5,575 nucleotides of DNA. Source: Verrucomicrobiales bacterium (GTDB taxonomy: Bacteria; Verrucomicrobiota; Verrucomicrobiia; Verrucomicrobiales; Verrucomicrobiaceae). The stretch is taken from NCBI GenBank assembly GCA_003453085.1, contig DMMK01000114.1, positions 1 to 5,575 of the forward strand, read 5' to 3'. The notes beneath the pieces were generated by a model that was not told the DNA's origin, made no database searches, and saw only the letters and a list, made by a program, of their open reading frames with translations. Positions within the stretch are counted from its first letter, which is position 1. Each line of letters opens with the position of its first letter. Positions 4,053-5,575 of this stretch are shown here, piece by piece. Both the position numbers and the translations under genes were made by a program.

Positions 4053-5575
4053 ATGACTCTCATGCAAACACCGAATATGAACGGGAAGACCGATTCAACC
4101 ACTGAGTTGATTGGCAAAGCCAGGGTCCGTTTTTGGGTCCTTTTTCTCATGGCTGCAGCTATGCTGTTGCCTTCCACCTTAGAAGCGGCGCATTATCGCG
4201 GTGGGGCGGCCTCTTACACCATCAACTCCAGTGGTTTGGTGACGGTGACTGCTTATACGGCATGGATGAGCAGTTCAGTCGGCAGTTCCAGCTTTCAGGT
4301 TTACACGGGTACAGGTGCCTCAGGCACTTTCATCGGCACAATGGCTTCGGCTGGGGCGGTTAACCCGTTTTCTACGGGCACAGAGTTCGGAGGTGCCGGT
4401 TACACCATCCGCAAAGATACTTTTACCCTCAGTCTAAGTGGTAGGCCCTCAGGTTTTTATTACGCTTGGTGGACCGGCGGAAACTGGGTGAGCGGCATCA
4501 ATAACGTGCCAGAGAGCACTTGGTCGCTGGAATTGAAGATTGCCTACACGTCAGGACAGGCCACTGCGGGGCCGACCATGATTCCCGCGACCATTGACCT
4601 CATTGGCCGCGGTTTTCCCTACACCCAGAACCTGAACAGCCAGGACCCGGATGGCACACCTGTAACTTACCAAAATTTGTCGGGCTATGCTTACCCAGAT
4701 TACGCTCCATCTAGTCTCATGCCGGGCATCAGCGTCAGCGGTTCGGGCACCATTGGCATTCCCGGCAGCAGCACGGCCACCATGGCACTCGGACGTTGGG
4801 GTTACAAAATTCGTGTGACGGACGGCTCCGGTGGCACAGCCATTCGTGATGTTCTCGTGGTCGCGGCAGATCCCACTGCCGCCAACGTCAACCAGCCGCC
4901 CGTGCTCGCTTCCATCGGTCCGAAAACAGTCAACATCGGCTCCTCTCTGAATTTCACAGTGAGCGGGACCGACCCGGATGCTGGCCAGACCTTGACGGTC
5001 CGCTCCTCCGCTCTTCCGCCTGGGGCCACCTTTCCGCAAGCCACCGGGCCCAATACGGGAGCTTCTTCTTCCTTTGCTTGGACACCGACGGCTGGTCGGG
5101 AAGGCACTTATGTGGTCAACTTTGAAGTGTATGACAACGCCGCCGTTACCCTCATTGATTCTGAAGAAGTCACGATCACTGTCACCGGCAGCAATAATCC
5201 TCCGGTGCTCGCAGCCGTCGGCAGTAAATCGGTGGCCAATGGCGGCACCCTGACGTTCAACCTTTCCGCAACGGATGCGGATGGTCACGCCATCACGTAT
5301 CAGATGTTCAACGGGCCACCGGGAGCCACTCTCAGCACCGCTGGTGCCTTCGCCTGGACACCGACCGCAGGCCAGAACAACACCACTTTCACAGGTGTGA
5401 CTTTGCGCGCTACGGACAATGGTGTGCCGAACCTCTCAGATGATGAAGCCATCACCATCACCGTGGGGGCTGGCAACAACCAGCCAGTGACGACTGCTGT
5501 GCTGACACACAATGTCACCGTCGGTCAAAATGTGAGCTTTTTGGTTTCTGGTTCGGATGTGGACTTGGCTCAGAC
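4053..5575 (+). CDS. Large secreted Ig/cadherin-like repeat surface protein, 3' end cut by window edge
   Basis: The frame is open from ATG 4053 to the edge (507 residues visible). Starts at 4062 and 4077 are also possible; none has a Shine-Dalgarno site. The signal peptide has an unusually long polar N-region, then hydrophobic residues about 27-41 and likely cleavage near L-E-A-A46 just before H-Y-R-G-G. Residues about 46-180 form a beta-rich domain opening with A-H-Y-R-G-G, a start seen in front of Ig repeats in other bacterial surface proteins. Residues about 180-275 form a degenerate Ig-like unit with S-Q-D-P-D-G. Three clearer repeats begin at residues 280, 381 and 476, each with N-x-P-x-V, a D-x-D element and, where complete, F-A-W-T-P-T. 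These resemble He_PIG/cadherin-like folds; the acidic D-x-D sites may bind calcium. Adhesion or matrix binding is inferred. Composition (Thr/Ser/Gly rich, no Cys or few) suits an extracellular protein; the C-terminal anchor lies outside the window. Confidence 0.92.
   Translation, partial: MTLMQTPNMNGKTDSTTELIGKARVRFWVLFLMAAAMLLPSTLEAAHYRGGAASYTINSSGLVTVTAYTAWMSSSVGSSSFQVYTGTGASGTFIGTMASAGAVNPFSTGTEFGGAGYTIRKDTFTLSLSGRPSGFYYAWWTGGNWVSGINNVPESTWSLELKIAYTSGQATAGPTMIPATIDLIGRGFPYTQNLNSQDPDGTPVTYQNLSGYAYPDYAPSSLMPGISVSGSGTIGIPGSSTATMALGRWGYKIRVTDGSGGTAIRDVLVVAADPTAANVNQPPVLASIGPKTVNIGSSLNFTVSGTDPDAGQTLTVRSSALPPGATFPQATGPNTGASSSFAWTPTAGREGTYVVNFEVYDNAAVTLIDSEEVTITVTGSNNPPVLAAVGSKSVANGGTLTFNLSATDADGHAITYQMFNGPPGATLSTAGAFAWTPTAGQNNTTFTGVTLRATDNGVPNLSDDEAITITVGAGNNQPVTTAVLTHNVTVGQNVSFLVSGSDVDLAQ
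4890..5192 (+). repeat. Ig/cadherin-like protein repeat 1 (101 residues)
   Basis: It opens with N-Q-P-P-V-L, then G-T-D-P-D-A-G-Q-T-L, L-P-P-G-A, F-A-W-T-P-T-A-G and V-Y-D-N, and closes with V-T-I-T-V. It aligns by eye with the next unit over its whole length. Confidence 0.8.
5193..5477 (+). repeat. Ig/cadherin-like protein repeat 2 (95 residues)
   Basis: It opens with N-N-P-P-V-L, then A-T-D-A-D-G-H-A-I-T-Y, G-P-P-G-A, F-A-W-T-P-T-A-G and A-T-D-N-G, and closes with I-T-I-T-V. It differs from repeat 1 mainly by a shorter loop before F-A-W. Confidence 0.8.
5478..5575 (+). repeat. Ig/cadherin-like protein repeat 3 (partial)
   Basis: It begins N-Q-P-V-T and reaches the S-G-S-D-V-D element before the window ends, so only about a third is visible. 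It shows that the array continues beyond the edge. Confidence 0.7.

Noticed and set aside
4551..5288. 245-codon minus-strand open frame under the surface-protein gene
   Set aside because: It is an antisense shadow produced by codon bias in the repeats; it has no domain, and the plus strand has a signal peptide and aligned repeats.

Overview
The window reads as a piece of a moderately GC-rich bacterial chromosome with AT-rich control regions. No taxonomic marker is present. The style of the proteins (an arginine-sensitive type ArgB, a thioredoxin-like protein of the 'FTGSDW' kind, a large surface protein with Ig-like repeats, start sites mostly without clear Shine-Dalgarno sequences) suggests Verrucomicrobiota or a neighbour in the PVC group. 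That assignment is an inference from general familiarity, not a computed placement.

Left end (1-1056): the 5' three quarters of argB (acetylglutamate kinase) runs leftward off the window edge. A 95-base gap separates it from a divergent small gene for a predicted two-helix membrane protein of unknown function. That gene converges on the next one with a 43-base gap.

Centre (1100-3640): a divergent block that looks like one copper-handling module. Leftward lies a secreted 391-residue protein with a helical N-terminal part and two beta-type domains carrying clustered His residues. Rightward, 53 bases away, is a two-gene operon. Its first gene encodes a small exported thioredoxin-fold protein, possibly a lipoprotein, in which both active-site cysteines are serines. 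One base after its stop begins an exported CusF-like plus SCO1/SenC fusion that carries both a Met/His copper motif and a Cys/Cys/His copper site. The 53-base divergent spacer holds a perfect 6-3-6 inverted repeat overlapping -35-like hexamers on both strands, a candidate shared operator. Together the three products would act outside the cytoplasmic membrane in copper binding, delivery (for example to a CuA centre) or resistance; which of these cannot be decided here.

Right part (3641-4052): a 412-base non-coding region with about 30% GC in its core, packed with inverted repeats, a consensus extended -10 and a second promoter-like pair. Two of its hairpins share arm sequences, and several hairpins are followed by T-rich runs.

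Right end (4053-5575): the 5' part of a large secreted protein, open at the window edge. It has a signal peptide, an N-terminal beta-rich domain starting with an AHYRGG motif, and at least three tandem Ig/cadherin-like repeats of about 95-101 residues. It is probably a cell-surface or adhesion protein unrelated to the copper genes.
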